Notes: generated from the letters alone by a model not told the origin. 46,281 bases of DNA from Pseudomonadota bacterium (GCA_023442945.1 JAEZWW010000039.1:1-46281); one strand, 5' to 3'. Shown: positions 37,428 to 46,129, counted from the first letter of the stretch. A program made the numbers and translations.

Positions 37428-38552
37428 ATGACAACCCCTCTGCTGTACGAATTGAGGGTGCTCAATGGCGAGCAGCGAGGCGCTACCTCCGCGGTGCACC
37501 CCGGCGACACGCTGCGCATCGGCCGTGAATGGTCGAACGACGTGGTCCTGCAAGACGCGGGTGACAGCGTCGCCAGCCTGCTGCTGCGCGACGATGGCTC
37601 GATGGCCTTCGGGGCCGATGGCGGCGAATGCAGCGTCGACGGTGCCGAACTCGCGCCCGATGAGCCCGCCGAAGTCCCTCTGTACACCCCTTTTTCCGTG
37701 GGCGGCACAAGCATGGCCGTAGGCCGCATCGGGGCTTCGCAATGGGGCGCGCTGTTTGGTGAGGACACGCCTGCAGAAGAGCCAGCGCAAGCGCCCGCTG
37801 TTGCAGCTGTGTCGGAAGCCGAGCCGACTGGCGAGGTTCAGCCCGCGGCGCCCGCGCGCCGACGCTCCGGCCTGTCCCATCGCCTGTTGACCGGCGGCGC
37901 CGCGCTGGTCGCCGTGTCGGCCTGCGCGTTGACCTTTGCCTGGGCCATGGGGCCGGGCACGCTCAAGCCGGCGGAACAGGTCCAGCACCTGCGTCAGACC
38001 CTGGCGCACCTGGGCTACGGCATGCTGGACGCCGAATACCGCGACGGCCAGCTGACCGTCAAGGGTTATCTGGACACCGTGGCGCAGCGCTCCAAGCTGG
38101 AGCAGGCGCTCGCCGGCCAGACGCCTGCGCGCCTGGCCGTGACCGTCAATGAGCAGGTCACCGCCAGTGTGGCCGATGTCTACCGCCTCAACGGCATCAG
38201 CGCCGACGTGAAAAGCGGCGGCCCTGGCGTGGTGCACGTGCAAACGCGCGAGGCCGACCACGCGCGGCTGGAGCAGGTGCAGGCGCGCGCGCGGCGCGAC
38301 GTCCCCGGCCTGAGCCAGATCATCGCTTCCAACGACGCCCCGCCGGTGCAGCCGCGGCCGGAGGCCACCGTCGCCGACCCGGGCAAGCGGGTGGCCGCCA
38401 TCGTCCCCGGCGAGCCGGCGTACGTGGTCACCGCTGACGGCACGCGCTACTTTGAGGGCGCTGTCCTACCGACAGGCCACCGCATCCTGGCCATCCTGTC
38501 AGACCGTGTGCAGATCGAGCGCGATGGCGCGACCAGCACGCTGAATTTCTGA
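37428..38552 (+). CDS. sctD: T3SS inner-membrane ring protein SctD
   Basis: 374 residues: a cytoplasmic FHA-like domain (about 1-105, LYELRVLNGEQRGATSAVHP, LRIGREWSNDVVLQDAG), an Ala/Glu/Pro-rich linker, one helix at about 153-175, and periplasmic ring-building modules (LRQTLAHLGYGMLDAEYRDG, LTVKGYLDT). SctD forms the outer of the two inner-membrane rings with SctJ. AAGGAG lies 12 bases before the ATG. It is 41 bases after sctC, in one operon. Confidence 0.93.
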   Translation: MTTPLLYELRVLNGEQRGATSAVHPGDTLRIGREWSNDVVLQDAGDSVASLLLRDDGSMAFGADGGECSVDGAELAPDEPAEVPLYTPFSVGGTSMAVGRIGASQWGALFGEDTPAEEPAQAPAVAAVSEAEPTGEVQPAAPARRRSGLSHRLLTGGAALVAVSACALTFAWAMGPGTLKPAEQVQHLRQTLAHLGYGMLDAEYRDGQLTVKGYLDTVAQRSKLEQALAGQTPARLAVTVNEQVTASVADVYRLNGISADVKSGGPGVVHVQTREADHARLEQVQARARRDVPGLSQIIASNDAPPVQPRPEATVADPGKRVAAIVPGEPAYVVTADGTRYFEGAVLPTGHRILAILSDRVQIERDGATSTLNF

Positions 38553-38645
38553 ACCTTGCCGCGCAGCGACCCTGGACCCTCGCCGTGCCGCTTTCCCCTT
38601 CGTTTCGGGTCCCTCCTGCAACTTCAACCTAGACGAGGTTTCTTG

Positions 38646-38942
38646 ATGAACAACAACGCCAACATCATGGCCGCCATGGCGGTCACGCCGATCGCCGCGA
38701 ACAAGCAAGCCAAGCCCAACAGCTGGTACGAAGTCATGGCCGAGGCCTGGGGCAAAACGCTCGATGCCAAGGCCAGCGAGATCGAATCCGCTGCCGCTGA
38801 ATTGACCGGCGGCAACGACCAGCCCAGCCACATCACCCAGATGACCGCGCTGGCACAACAGATGGGCTTCATGTCCAACAGCGCCCACACCTCGCTGCAG
38901 TCGGTGGGCACCGCGCTCGAAACCGTGGCACGCAAGCAGTAA
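38646..38942 (+). CDS. Small T3SS protein, candidate needle subunit (SctF-like)
   Basis: 98 residues, no signal peptide, mainly helical after a flexible start: NSWYEVMAEAWGKTLDAKAS, then QMGFMSNSAHTSLQSVGTAL. It lies between sctD and sctI, where the needle gene is often found, and has a W-containing head and a long C-terminal helix as in needle proteins. No clear motif proves it. Alternatives are a small chaperone or an early substrate. ACGAGG lies seven bases before the ATG; a longer upstream reading has no support. Confidence 0.55.
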   Translation: MNNNANIMAAMAVTPIAANKQAKPNSWYEVMAEAWGKTLDAKASEIESAAAELTGGNDQPSHITQMTALAQQMGFMSNSAHTSLQSVGTALETVARKQ

Positions 38943-38949
38943 GCCGGCC

Positions 38950-39360
38950 ATGACTTCGATCGTTTCCTCCCTCGCCACGCCAGAAGCGCTCGCGTCGGCC
39001 GCCGGTGGCGGCGGCGTCAACGCGGGTTATGGGGTGTCGCTGACCGATCTGTCGGGTTTTTCTGCGGCCCTGTCCAACGCCCAGCAGGGCGGCGCCGGTG
39101 TGCTGGAAGTCCAGCGTGTGGCCGGCCCCAGTGAAAGCATGCAGGCGCTGTTCAAACCGCTCGAGCACATCAACGCCGAGGCCGCGTCGCTGCACAAGAA
39201 CGCCGAGGTGGCCCTGGCGTCCGGTACCGAGATGACGCCCAGCGAAATGCTGATGCTGACGGTGCAGGCGCAGGAGTTCCTGTTCCACAGCCAGCTGACC
39301 GCCAACGTCGCCAACCGCGCGTCCGACGGCCTGCAGCAGCTGTTCCGCCAGCAGGCCTGA
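38950..39360 (+). CDS. sctI: T3SS inner-rod protein SctI
   Basis: 136 residues. The C-terminal third, TEMTPSEMLMLTVQAQEFLF then HSQLTANVANRASDGLQQLF, fits the YscI/HrpB rod family: proline-Glu-Met-Leu, a helix with the Q-rich face, and an end in LxxLxxQQ. The N-terminal part is small-residue-rich and likely unfolded before secretion. SctI connects the export gate to the needle and is itself secreted. Eight bases after the preceding small gene. Confidence 0.82.
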   Translation: MTSIVSSLATPEALASAAGGGGVNAGYGVSLTDLSGFSAALSNAQQGGAGVLEVQRVAGPSESMQALFKPLEHINAEAASLHKNAEVALASGTEMTPSEMLMLTVQAQEFLFHSQLTANVANRASDGLQQLFRQQA

Positions 39361-39469
39361 TGGTCCTCGCTGCCCGCGCGAGCCATCGGGCTGGTGGGCA
39401 GCGAGCGGGTGGGAAAAACGCCCGCCTGAGAGAAAAGGATGCGGATGGCAGACCTTGCGGGGCAGACCA

Positions 39470-39540
39470 GAATTTTGATAGAAATCAGGCTCTGGCCCTA
39501 GATGGATCTGCGCAGGCAGCTATGTTTTTGAAAGCGAATC
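39470..39540 (+). repeat. Intergenic repeat, copy 14, abutting the sctJ start
   Basis: CAGGCTCTGGCCCTAGATGG then ATCTGCGCAGGCAGCTATG. It ends six bases before the sctJ ATG at 39546 and contains an in-frame ATG (39522). Confidence 0.8.
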
Positions 39541-39545
39541 ACCGC

Positions 39546-40400
39546 ATGACGACCTCTGTTTACCGCCGCGCTCTGCGTTTGGCAGCCCCGCTGATGCTGG
39601 TGGCGCTGGCGGCCTGCTCCCAGCAGGAGCTGTACGGCCAGCTGAACGAGCGCCAGGCCAACGAGATGGTGGCTGTGCTGCGCAACGCCGGTTTGGAGGC
39701 CGACAAGGCACCCTCGCGCGACGGCAAGTCCTTCGCCGTCAACACCAGTGCGCACGATTTTTCCCGCGCGGTCGAGGTGCTGCACGCGGGTGGCTTCCCG
39801 CGCGATTCGTTCGACACGTTGGGCCAGGTGTTCAAGAAGGAAGGCTTCGTCTCTTCGCCCACCGAAGAGCGTGCCCGCTTCACCCACGCGCTGTCGCAGG
39901 AGCTGTCCAACACGCTGTCCAACATCGACGGCGTGGTGCAGGCGCGGGTGCATGTGTCGGTGCCCGAACGCAACCCGCTGGCCGACAAGCCGACGCCGGC
40001 CACCGCCTCGGTCTTCATCAAGCACCGCCCCGGCGTGGACCTGAGTCAGCAGGTCGGCAATATCAAGGGCCTGGTGGTCAACGCCATGGAAGGCCTGCCC
40101 TACGACAACGTCACGGTCGCCATGTTCCCGGCTGAACCCATTCCGCCCGCCGCGCCACGCTCGGCCCTGGCCGTGGCCTGGGCCAACTACGGCATGGCCA
40201 TCATTGCCGTCGCGGGTGTCGGTGCGCTGGCCGTGTTGGCCGCGCTGCTGCTGGGTTGGCGCCAACGCCGCAAGCCCACCGGGCCTGCGGGCGAGCACCT
40301 CCCGGCGACCACATCGGCCCCGGCTTCCCCGGCGCCGCGCCGTTCATCCCCCTTGCGTGCCGTCGGCGCTGACGCCGCCAAGGTGGCCGCCGACAGTTGA
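39546..40400 (+). CDS. sctJ: T3SS inner-membrane ring lipoprotein SctJ
   Basis: 284 residues. Lipoprotein signal RLAAPLMLVALAACSQQE with the acylated Cys at residue 24; YscJ/FliF ring modules ELYGQLNERQANEMVAVLRN, SFAVNTSAHDFSRAVEVLHA, GGFPRDSFDTLGQVFKKEGF, ELSNTLSNIDGVVQARVHVS; and a C-terminal helix (IIAVAGVGALAVLAALLLGW). It forms the inner ring around the export gate. No good ribosome site precedes 39546; the in-frame ATG at 39522 lies in the repeat. Confidence 0.96.
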   Translation: MTTSVYRRALRLAAPLMLVALAACSQQELYGQLNERQANEMVAVLRNAGLEADKAPSRDGKSFAVNTSAHDFSRAVEVLHAGGFPRDSFDTLGQVFKKEGFVSSPTEERARFTHALSQELSNTLSNIDGVVQARVHVSVPERNPLADKPTPATASVFIKHRPGVDLSQQVGNIKGLVVNAMEGLPYDNVTVAMFPAEPIPPAAPRSALAVAWANYGMAIIAVAGVGALAVLAALLLGWRQRRKPTGPAGEHLPATTSAPASPAPRRSSPLRAVGADAAKVAADS

Positions 40401-40411
40401 GCCCCGTCGTG

Positions 40412-41038
40412 ATGTCGCCCGCCACCGACTTGCCCGCCACCGACGCCCGTGTGCGGCGCGCCGAACGGGTGGCCGTGGTCCAAGCCCTGCCCGAGCTGGC
40501 CTTGGACTGGGCCGCCATTGACGCTTGCCCCGCCTGGGTGGCGCGCAGTGAGCCGGAGCGCGAATTGCTCAGCGCCCACGCCGGCGCTTGGTGGCTGGCC
40601 GCGTCACTGCGCGCCTGCATCGACGGCAAGCGCCTGACCCGCGTCTGCGAAATGCTCGGCGAACCGCGCCTGAACGCCCTGCGCGACGCCCCCAACATCG
40701 CCCGCGCCGAGGCCCTGGGCCAGGCGCCCACATCTTTGCTGCCGTCGGCCGACGAGATGCCCCGCCACCTGCTGGCCTGTGGCCGCGCCTTGCTGGCCTG
40801 GAGCCTGCCCGGCAGCGTGCGCAGCCCGGTGCTGGCCGCCCTGGGCTGGGCCGCGGATGAAAGCCACCACGCTATTTTTGACGCGCACGCCGACTGGGCG
40901 CAGCAGGCGCTGGATGCCGCGCTGAACGACGCCGCCCCCCTGCCTGAACCGCCTGAACCCGCCGCGCCGCCCGAACTGGACGCGGCTGCCGAGGCACTGT
41001 CTGGCGCGCAGGCAGACACCGCCGACCCGATCGCATGA
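40412..41038 (+). CDS. sctK: T3SS sorting-platform protein SctK
   Basis: 208 residues between sctJ and sctL, the regular place of SctK (HrpB4/YscK class). This family is poorly conserved; the helical segments LPELALDWAAIDACPAWVAR and AHAGAWWLAASLRACIDGKR fit its size and helical nature. SctK links the SctQ pods to the base. A TTG at 40397 overlapping the sctJ stop (TTGA) is an alternative start. Assignment rests mainly on synteny. Confidence 0.72.
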   Translation: MSPATDLPATDARVRRAERVAVVQALPELALDWAAIDACPAWVARSEPERELLSAHAGAWWLAASLRACIDGKRLTRVCEMLGEPRLNALRDAPNIARAEALGQAPTSLLPSADEMPRHLLACGRALLAWSLPGSVRSPVLAALGWAADESHHAIFDAHADWAQQALDAALNDAAPLPEPPEPAAPPELDAAAEALSGAQADTADPIA

Positions 41039-41739
41039 CCTACCTGCTGACCCTGCACCGCCACCCGCAGCTCACGCTGGCGACCACCGAGCCCGTGGTA
41101 CCGCCCGAGCAGTTTGCGCAGCTGCAGGACGCCGTGGCATTGGCCGACGAACTGTCCACCCTGCTGGCCGGGCAGCAGACGGCCGTGGCACAGGCTCAAG
41201 CCGAGGGGTATGCCGCCGGCGAGGCCGCGGGTTACACCGCCGGCCAGGCGCGTGCCCAGCAAGACGCCGCTGCCGCTTTGGCCGAACAACTGCAGCGCAT
41301 CGCCAGCGAACAGGCCGCGCAGCGCGACGAGCTGCGCCATGCCCTGGTGGCGTTGGCCAGCGGCATGGTGCGCCGCATGGCCAGCGACCTGGCGCCCGCT
41401 CAGGTGCTGGCGGCGCTGGCCGAACGCGCCTTTGACCACGTCGTGCCGCCGCAGCCGGTGCGCTTGCGCGTGCCGCCACCGTTGCTGGACGCGGTGCGCG
41501 AACAGCTGGCGCAGCGCGATCTGGTGCTGCCTGTGCAATGCAGTGCCGACGACACGCTGCACGGCTTGCAATGCGTGGTCGAATCCGCGTCCGGCACACT
41601 GCTGGCGGGTCTGGACGACGTGCTTTCGCGCAGCGCGCAGTCGCTGGAAACCAGCCTGCGCGTGCAGGCCAACGTGGACGGCGGTCAGGGCGATGGCGCC
41701 GGTCACGCCGCGCCCCAGGCCGAAGGGGTGGCGCCATGA
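41035..41739 (+). CDS. sctL: T3SS ATPase stator SctL
   Basis: 234 residues, FliH/SctL family: an N-terminal helix, an Ala/Gln-rich coiled coil with repeated AxxxG spacing (YAAGEAAGYTAGQARAQQDA), and a C-terminal domain with VRRMASDLAPAQVLAALAER and LRVPPPLLDAVREQLAQRDL. It connects the ATPase SctN to the SctQ pods. Overlaps sctK and sctN by four bases each (ATGA). Confidence 0.9.
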   Translation: MTYLLTLHRHPQLTLATTEPVVPPEQFAQLQDAVALADELSTLLAGQQTAVAQAQAEGYAAGEAAGYTAGQARAQQDAAAALAEQLQRIASEQAAQRDELRHALVALASGMVRRMASDLAPAQVLAALAERAFDHVVPPQPVRLRVPPPLLDAVREQLAQRDLVLPVQCSADDTLHGLQCVVESASGTLLAGLDDVLSRSAQSLETSLRVQANVDGGQGDGAGHAAPQAEGVAP

Positions 41740-43067
41740 ATACCCCCGCCGCCCGCCCGCTGCTGGACCCGGCGCTGCTTGACACGCTCCAAGCGCTGCA
41801 GCCCGTGGTTGCGCGCGGCCGCGTGGTGCAGGCCTTTGGCACCACCTTGCGGGTCAGCGGCCTGCGCGCCCACATCGGCCAGCAGTGCCTGATCCGCGAC
41901 CCGGCGCGCCCCAATGCCGCGCCCCTGCGCGCCGAAGTGGTGGGCCTGCGCGAGCACGAAGCCATCCTCGTCCCCCTGGGCCACCTGCAAGGCGTGTCCA
42001 TGGGGGCCGAGGTCGAAATTATCGAACGCGGCGCGCTGGTGCCGGTCGGCCGCGGCCTGCTCGGGCGCGTGCTCGACGCCTTCGGCGAGCCGCTGGACGG
42101 TCAGCCGCTGCCCGCCAACACGGCGCTGCGGCCCTTCCAGTCCGATCCGCCCAACCCCCTGACGCGCCGTCCGGTTGAACAGCCCTTCATCACCGGCGTG
42201 CGTGCCATTGACGGCATGCTGACTGTGGGTGAGGGTCAACGCCTGGGCGTGTTCGCCATGGCCGGCGGCGGCAAGTCGACGCTGCTGGGCATGCTGGCGC
42301 GCCAGGCGCAAAGCGACGTGAACGTCATTGCCCTGGTCGGCGAACGCGGCCGCGAGGTGCGCGAATTCCTGGAAGACAGCCTGGGCCCGGAAGGCATGGC
42401 GCGCAGTGTGGTCGTGGTGTCCACTTCCGACCGCCCGGCCATGGAGCGCCTGCGCGCCGCGCAGACGGCCACCGCCATCGCCGAGAACTTCCGCGCCCAG
42501 GGCCAGCGCGTGCTGCTGATGATGGATTCCGTCACCCGCTACGCCCGCGCGCTGCGCGAGATCGGCCTGTCGGTGGGCGAACCGGCGGTGCGCCGGGGCT
42601 TTCCGCCCAGCGTGTTCTCCGAACTGCCACGCCTGTTTGAGCGCGCCGGCAACGACGCGCACGGCAGCATCACCGCCTTCTACACCGTGCTGGCCGAAGA
42701 CGAAGACGGCTCCGACCCGGTCGCCGAAGAAACCCGGTCCATCCTCGACGGCCACATCGTGCTGTCGCGACAACTCGGCCAGGCGGGGCACTACCCGGCC
42801 ATCGACGTGCTCGCCAGCGCCAGCCGCGTGTTCAACCGCGTCACCAGCCGCGCCCACCAGGACGCCGCGCTGCGCGCCCGCGCGCTGATGGCCAAGCACG
42901 AAGAGATCCGTTTCTTGCTGCAGGTGGGCGAATACGCCCCCGGCAGCGACGCCCTGGCCGACGACGCCATCGCTGCCCAGCCCGCCCTGCAGGCCCTGCT
43001 GCGCCAGCGCCCCGATGAAGCCAGCGCCATGGACGACACCCTGGCGCAGCTGCAGCAACTGGGTTGA
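41736..43067 (+). CDS. sctN: T3SS ATPase SctN
   Basis: 443 residues, FliI/SctN family, F1-ATPase-like. Walker A AMAGGGKST (Lys180), VIALVGERGREVREFLEDSL, Walker B region RVLLMMDSVTRYARALREIG, the T3SS signature RRGFPPSVFSELPRLFERAG and the C-terminal RVTSRAHQDAALRARALMAK. It unfolds and releases substrates from chaperones at the gate. The ATG overlaps the sctL stop. Confidence 0.98.
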   Translation: MNTPAARPLLDPALLDTLQALQPVVARGRVVQAFGTTLRVSGLRAHIGQQCLIRDPARPNAAPLRAEVVGLREHEAILVPLGHLQGVSMGAEVEIIERGALVPVGRGLLGRVLDAFGEPLDGQPLPANTALRPFQSDPPNPLTRRPVEQPFITGVRAIDGMLTVGEGQRLGVFAMAGGGKSTLLGMLARQAQSDVNVIALVGERGREVREFLEDSLGPEGMARSVVVVSTSDRPAMERLRAAQTATAIAENFRAQGQRVLLMMDSVTRYARALREIGLSVGEPAVRRGFPPSVFSELPRLFERAGNDAHGSITAFYTVLAEDEDGSDPVAEETRSILDGHIVLSRQLGQAGHYPAIDVLASASRVFNRVTSRAHQDAALRARALMAKHEEIRFLLQVGEYAPGSDALADDAIAAQPALQALLRQRPDEASAMDDTLAQLQQLG

Positions 43068-43075
43068 CCGCCGCC

Positions 43076-43555
43076 ATGACCGACCCCAGCCGCCAATTGC
43101 AAGACGCCCGCCAGCTGCAGCGCCTGCGCGATTTGCGCGAACGCAAGGCGCTGTCGGCCCTGCGCGTGGCCGAAGGCGAAGTCGCCGCCGCCGAACAGGC
43201 CGTGGCCGAGCGCCAGCGCGCCATGGACCGCCTGCAGCGCGAGCGCGACGACCTCAGCCGGCGCATCGTCACCGACTGCGCCCCCCACATGGGCCGCCTG
43301 TCCGCCTACGTCAGCGCCACGCAGGAAGACCTGGACGACCAGCTGGAGCGCACCGAATACGCCCTCATCGATGACGAGGACGCCCTCAGCGCCGCCCGTG
43401 AAAAAGCCGCCGAGGCCCGCGCCGCCTGGCTGCGCGCCGTCTCGCAAAACGGATCGGCCCAGACCCTGGTCGACGACGCCCGCAAGGCCCTGCTGCGCGA
43501 GCGCGACACCCGCCAGGAGCGCGAAGACGCCCCCGTCGCGATCTCCCCTTTGTGA
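43076..43555 (+). CDS. sctO: T3SS ATPase stalk protein SctO
   Basis: 159 residues, nearly all coiled coil: DARQLQRLRDLRERKALSAL, RVAEGEVAAAEQAVAERQRA, EDLDDQLERTEYALIDDEDA. The size, helical-hairpin character and position right after sctN identify SctO (FliJ/YscO class), the stalk in the ATPase ring. A TTG at 43064 that overlaps the sctN stop is an alternative start. Confidence 0.85.
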   Translation: MTDPSRQLQDARQLQRLRDLRERKALSALRVAEGEVAAAEQAVAERQRAMDRLQRERDDLSRRIVTDCAPHMGRLSAYVSATQEDLDDQLERTEYALIDDEDALSAAREKAAEARAAWLRAVSQNGSAQTLVDDARKALLRERDTRQEREDAPVAISPL

Positions 43556-43578
43556 AGTGAGTCAGAGGAACCCCCGCC

Positions 43579-44208
43579 ATGAGCCAGGTTGACCAACCCT
43601 CCAGCCGCCCCACCAACCAGTCGGAAACCTGCGTGCGCCCCTCGGCCAGCGCAACCGCCAGCGCCACCCCGCCCGTGCAGGCTCGCCAGCAGTTCGACGC
43701 CGCCCTGCAGCGCGCCCAGGACTACGACGAAGACCGGCCCGACCCGCGCCCTACCAGCGGCCCGTCCCAGGCGCGCAAGCCCCGCGACAACGACGACGAC
43801 ACCGAAGTGCGCGACGCCTTTGGCGCGCTCGGCCCGCTCAACCCGTTTGCCAACCTGCAAAACGGTCTGCAACCCGGTGCCGTCCCCGGCGCACAGGCCA
43901 TGATGGGCGGCGCCGCCACCCCCATGCCCACGCCCGGCAACCAAGCCGGCCTCAGCGCCGAATCCATGCCCGGCCAGACCATCGGCGGCGCCCGCCAGTA
44001 CAACCTCAACCTCGCCGGCGAGCAGGCCGCCCTGCACCTGCGCATGACCCAGGCCAGCGTCACCCACTGGCAACTGCGCCTGTCCGCCGACGCCGCCACC
44101 CGCCAGCAACTCGCGCCCCACGTCGAGCGCCTGCGCGACCGCCTGCGCGAGCGCCAGCAAGGCCAGCACACCGCCGACTTTGATCTGGAAGACGACATCG
44201 GCAATTGA
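43579..44208 (+). CDS. sctP: SctP-like T3SS needle-length/substrate-switch protein
   Basis: 209 residues after sctO, the usual place of SctP. The N-terminal 130 residues are Pro/Gln/Asp-rich and probably unfolded; the C-terminal ~70 (YNLNLAGEQAALHLRMTQAS, HWQLRLSADAATRQQLAPHV, ERLRDRLRERQQGQHTADFD) resemble the T3S4-type domain that contacts SctU. Shorter than YscP (over 450). AGAGGA lies nine bases before the ATG. Synteny and layout support the call; sequence similarity is weak. Confidence 0.7.
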   Translation: MSQVDQPSSRPTNQSETCVRPSASATASATPPVQARQQFDAALQRAQDYDEDRPDPRPTSGPSQARKPRDNDDDTEVRDAFGALGPLNPFANLQNGLQPGAVPGAQAMMGGAATPMPTPGNQAGLSAESMPGQTIGGARQYNLNLAGEQAALHLRMTQASVTHWQLRLSADAATRQQLAPHVERLRDRLRERQQGQHTADFDLEDDIGN

Positions 44209-44280
44209 GGGCAGCGTGGCCAGCAGCGGCCTCATCCGTTGGGCACGCACCCAACCACCACGACTTGGGCTGCGGTCTGG

Positions 44281-44356
44281 CCAGAATACGAGTCAAATCG
44301 GCCTCTGGCCCTAGAACCATCTGCGCTGGCAGCTTCTGTTTCGATAGCAAATTTGC
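44281..44356 (+). repeat. Intergenic repeat, copy 15 (start of the cassette repeat unit)
   Basis: GGCCTCTGGCCCTAGAACC then ATCTGCGCTGGCAGCTTC and CGATAGC. Repeated at 45985 as the first part of the duplicated leader. Confidence 0.8.
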
Positions 44357-44425
44357 CTGCTTCAACACGCGACCGTGCGCGCCCTCAATGCATAGGCGCG
44401 GCACAAACGCCTGTCACAGCCTCCT

Positions 44426-44453
44426 GGTAACCATCCCAGCTGGGGGCGTTACC
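44426..44453. promoter_or_regulatory. 28-bp palindrome, T3SS/effector operator candidate (copy A)
   Basis: Half-sites GGTAACCATCCCAG and CTGGGGGCGTTACC. A further related box, GCGTTCCCAATAGCG, lies at 44462-44476. Distance from the palindrome end to the start codon is 106 bases. Confidence 0.7.
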
Positions 44454-44559
44454 AACTGCCAGCGTTCCCAATAGCGACGGCGCCGCCGAATCGACACACT
44501 TGTGACAAAGCAGATCAGCGCGGCTGGCCTGCCGAACAACTGTGTTTCAGGGAGCTCTC

Positions 44560-45282
44560 ATGCAAGTCGCGTCCAACTCCGCGGCCTTGGCCAACCTGGC
44601 CCCTTCCGCGCCTGACGAGGCGCAACAGCCAAGTTCAAGCGCCGATCCAAGCGAAGGTACCTCGCGCGCCGACAGCAGGGTGGAGCGTGACGACCCGCAC
44701 CCGCCGCAGCCTTGGGGCGAGCCTGAATTCATGCAGTCCCCGACGGCGGGGTTCGCCAGTCTCGGCACGGCAACGCCAAACAGCAATTCGGATTTAGAAG
44801 GTGACGGAGCGACTAGACCAGGGACGGGCAGCCTGTTCGGCCACCTGCCCGAGCCGTCTTACATCAACGACGCTCCGCACGGGCGTCTTGGCCAAGTGCC
44901 GCCGCGCCGTGACAGGAATCCATCGCGCTCCGGCGATGGCGCGCCAGGGTTCGCTGGCGCACTTTACAGCGCAGCAGATGGCGGCGCTGGCGGGGCAATA
45001 GGCCCGCTGAATCAGGCAAGGAAAGTTGGAAAATTCGGCGTCGAGGTAAAGAAGGGCAACGATAAAATCAAGGAATTAAATAAAAATGACGACGAGCTTC
45101 TTAGGTGCATAGATATTCCTGCGCCTCCAGGCTGCCCAACATCTGCAAAAGATTTGCAGAAAATGGAAGACAAGGCGGATCGGTCCAGAAAGGAGGCGGT
45201 TGATGCTATACGCGATGCGTACAGGTCTGGACTGAGAGTTCCGGGCACATCTACTGGAGGCCCTGTGGTTGTCAAGCCATGA
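44560..45282 (+). CDS. Candidate T3SS effector with exchangeable C-terminus
   Basis: 240 residues. No signal peptide; residues 1-130 are Ser/Pro/Asp-rich and disordered (MQVASNSAALANLAPSAPDE; RVERDDPHPPQPWGEPEF), as in the N-terminus of T3SS substrates. From about residue 155 the base composition shifts to AT and the protein becomes helical and charged (KVGKFGVEVKKGNDKIKELN; AKDLQKMEDKADRSRKEAVD), with two cysteines in LLRCIDIPAPPGCPTSAKD. No known domain recognised. GGGAG lies seven bases before the ATG. The stop overlaps the next gene by four bases. The leader and first codons recur at 46264, so this is one member of an array. Effector status is inference. Confidence 0.7.
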   Translation: MQVASNSAALANLAPSAPDEAQQPSSSADPSEGTSRADSRVERDDPHPPQPWGEPEFMQSPTAGFASLGTATPNSNSDLEGDGATRPGTGSLFGHLPEPSYINDAPHGRLGQVPPRRDRNPSRSGDGAPGFAGALYSAADGGAGGAIGPLNQARKVGKFGVEVKKGNDKIKELNKNDDELLRCIDIPAPPGCPTSAKDLQKMEDKADRSRKEAVDAIRDAYRSGLRVPGTSTGGPVVVKP

Positions 45283-45719
45283 ATTGCATTTTGAAGACAG
45301 TAATATTGTTTTTTTCTGTGGCGCTTCTTGCTGCCTGCGCATCCATGCGCGGTACGCACAGTGAAGATCAATATTCCAGCGCCCACTCCATCTTGCGGGT
45401 TAACGGAGGAGAATTGCGCCTTCCAAATGAGTGCAGTTTGGAGCAGTTGAATTACGAGGTACCAAGCTTTGCGGCAATTTTATGCGATTTTTACAAGGAT
45501 GGTGATGTTGCCGCAATCGGATTTCTGAATTTCCGAGTCGATGGTTTGGATAAAGAAAAATTCATATTGCCGTTGATGTGGGTGAAAAAAACAATTAACG
45601 GATATCAATGCGGACTCATAATGGAGCCGCAGTTTTCATGTTATTCTGAAGCTCTGGGTTTGGTCATTAGCTCCAGGGATGCTGAGGCTGTCGAGCTTTT
45701 TGTGAGATATCAGAAGTAA
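45279..45719 (+). CDS. Lipoprotein, candidate immunity or partner protein of the upstream effector
   Basis: 146 residues. Lipoprotein signal MNCILKTVILFFSVALLAAC (Cys at 20, lipobox LAAC), then a mature part with beta character: SILRVNGGELRLPNECSLEQ, FAAILCDFYKDGDVAAIGFL, NGYQCGLIMEPQFSCYSEAL. Residue +2 is Ala, so it is probably sorted to the outer membrane. AT-rich (about 43% GC by eye) like the effector tail. It overlaps the effector gene (ATGA), so the two are made together. Position and exported location suggest protection against, or delivery of, the upstream protein in the periplasm. Family unknown. Confidence 0.72.
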   Translation: MNCILKTVILFFSVALLAACASMRGTHSEDQYSSAHSILRVNGGELRLPNECSLEQLNYEVPSFAAILCDFYKDGDVAAIGFLNFRVDGLDKEKFILPLMWVKKTINGYQCGLIMEPQFSCYSEALGLVISSRDAEAVELFVRYQK

Positions 45720-45984
45720 ATGACGGCCCAGGCGGACGTTTGAAGGCCATCGGTTGCCTCCACCGGAGCCTCTCAGAACCCGATGGCTCAAGAGCGAGTC
45801 CCGTGACTCCCACGCAAGTCTCAGCGTCATCACCCCGGAGGGTGCGTCCGCGCAGCAGGCGCAAACCCATCGACATCGCTAAATGCTGCTCCACGCCACG
45901 GTCGTCAAGTGCCTCAACCCGCCTCGGACTTCCGGCGTGTGCGTGGTCCGGATTTGGAGATATTTGCTGCCCGGCTGGGCACAG
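45720..45984. other. Spacer between cassette 1 and the repeated leader
   Basis: Returns to high GC. I see no gene; the short open frames are not protein-like. It probably joins two cassette units. Confidence 0.4.
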
Positions 45985-46060
45985 CCAGAATTTGAGTCAA
46001 ATCGACCTCTGGCCCTACGGTCATCTGCGCAGGCGGCTTCCTTTTCGATAGCATTTTTGC
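45985..46060 (+). repeat. Intergenic repeat, copy 16 (in cassette leader B)
   Basis: CGACCTCTGGCCCTACGGTC then ATCTGCGCAGGCGGCTTCC and CGATAGC. Confidence 0.8.
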
Positions 46061-46129
46061 AGTCCTCAGTGCAGGACTGCGAGCGCCCTCAATGGAAAGG
46101 CGTGGCCCATGCGCCTGTCACAACCCCCT

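Larger units (their letters stand above)
44281..44580 (+). repeat. Cassette leader, copy A (direct repeat of 45985-46281)
   Basis: About 300 bases holding repeat 15, the palindromic operator, a second half-site-like box, an almost invariant stretch around CGAATCGACACACTTGTGAC, and the first six codons (MQVASN) of the 240-residue gene. The last 100 bases are nearly identical to copy B; the palindrome arms and upstream part differ more. Confidence 0.9.
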
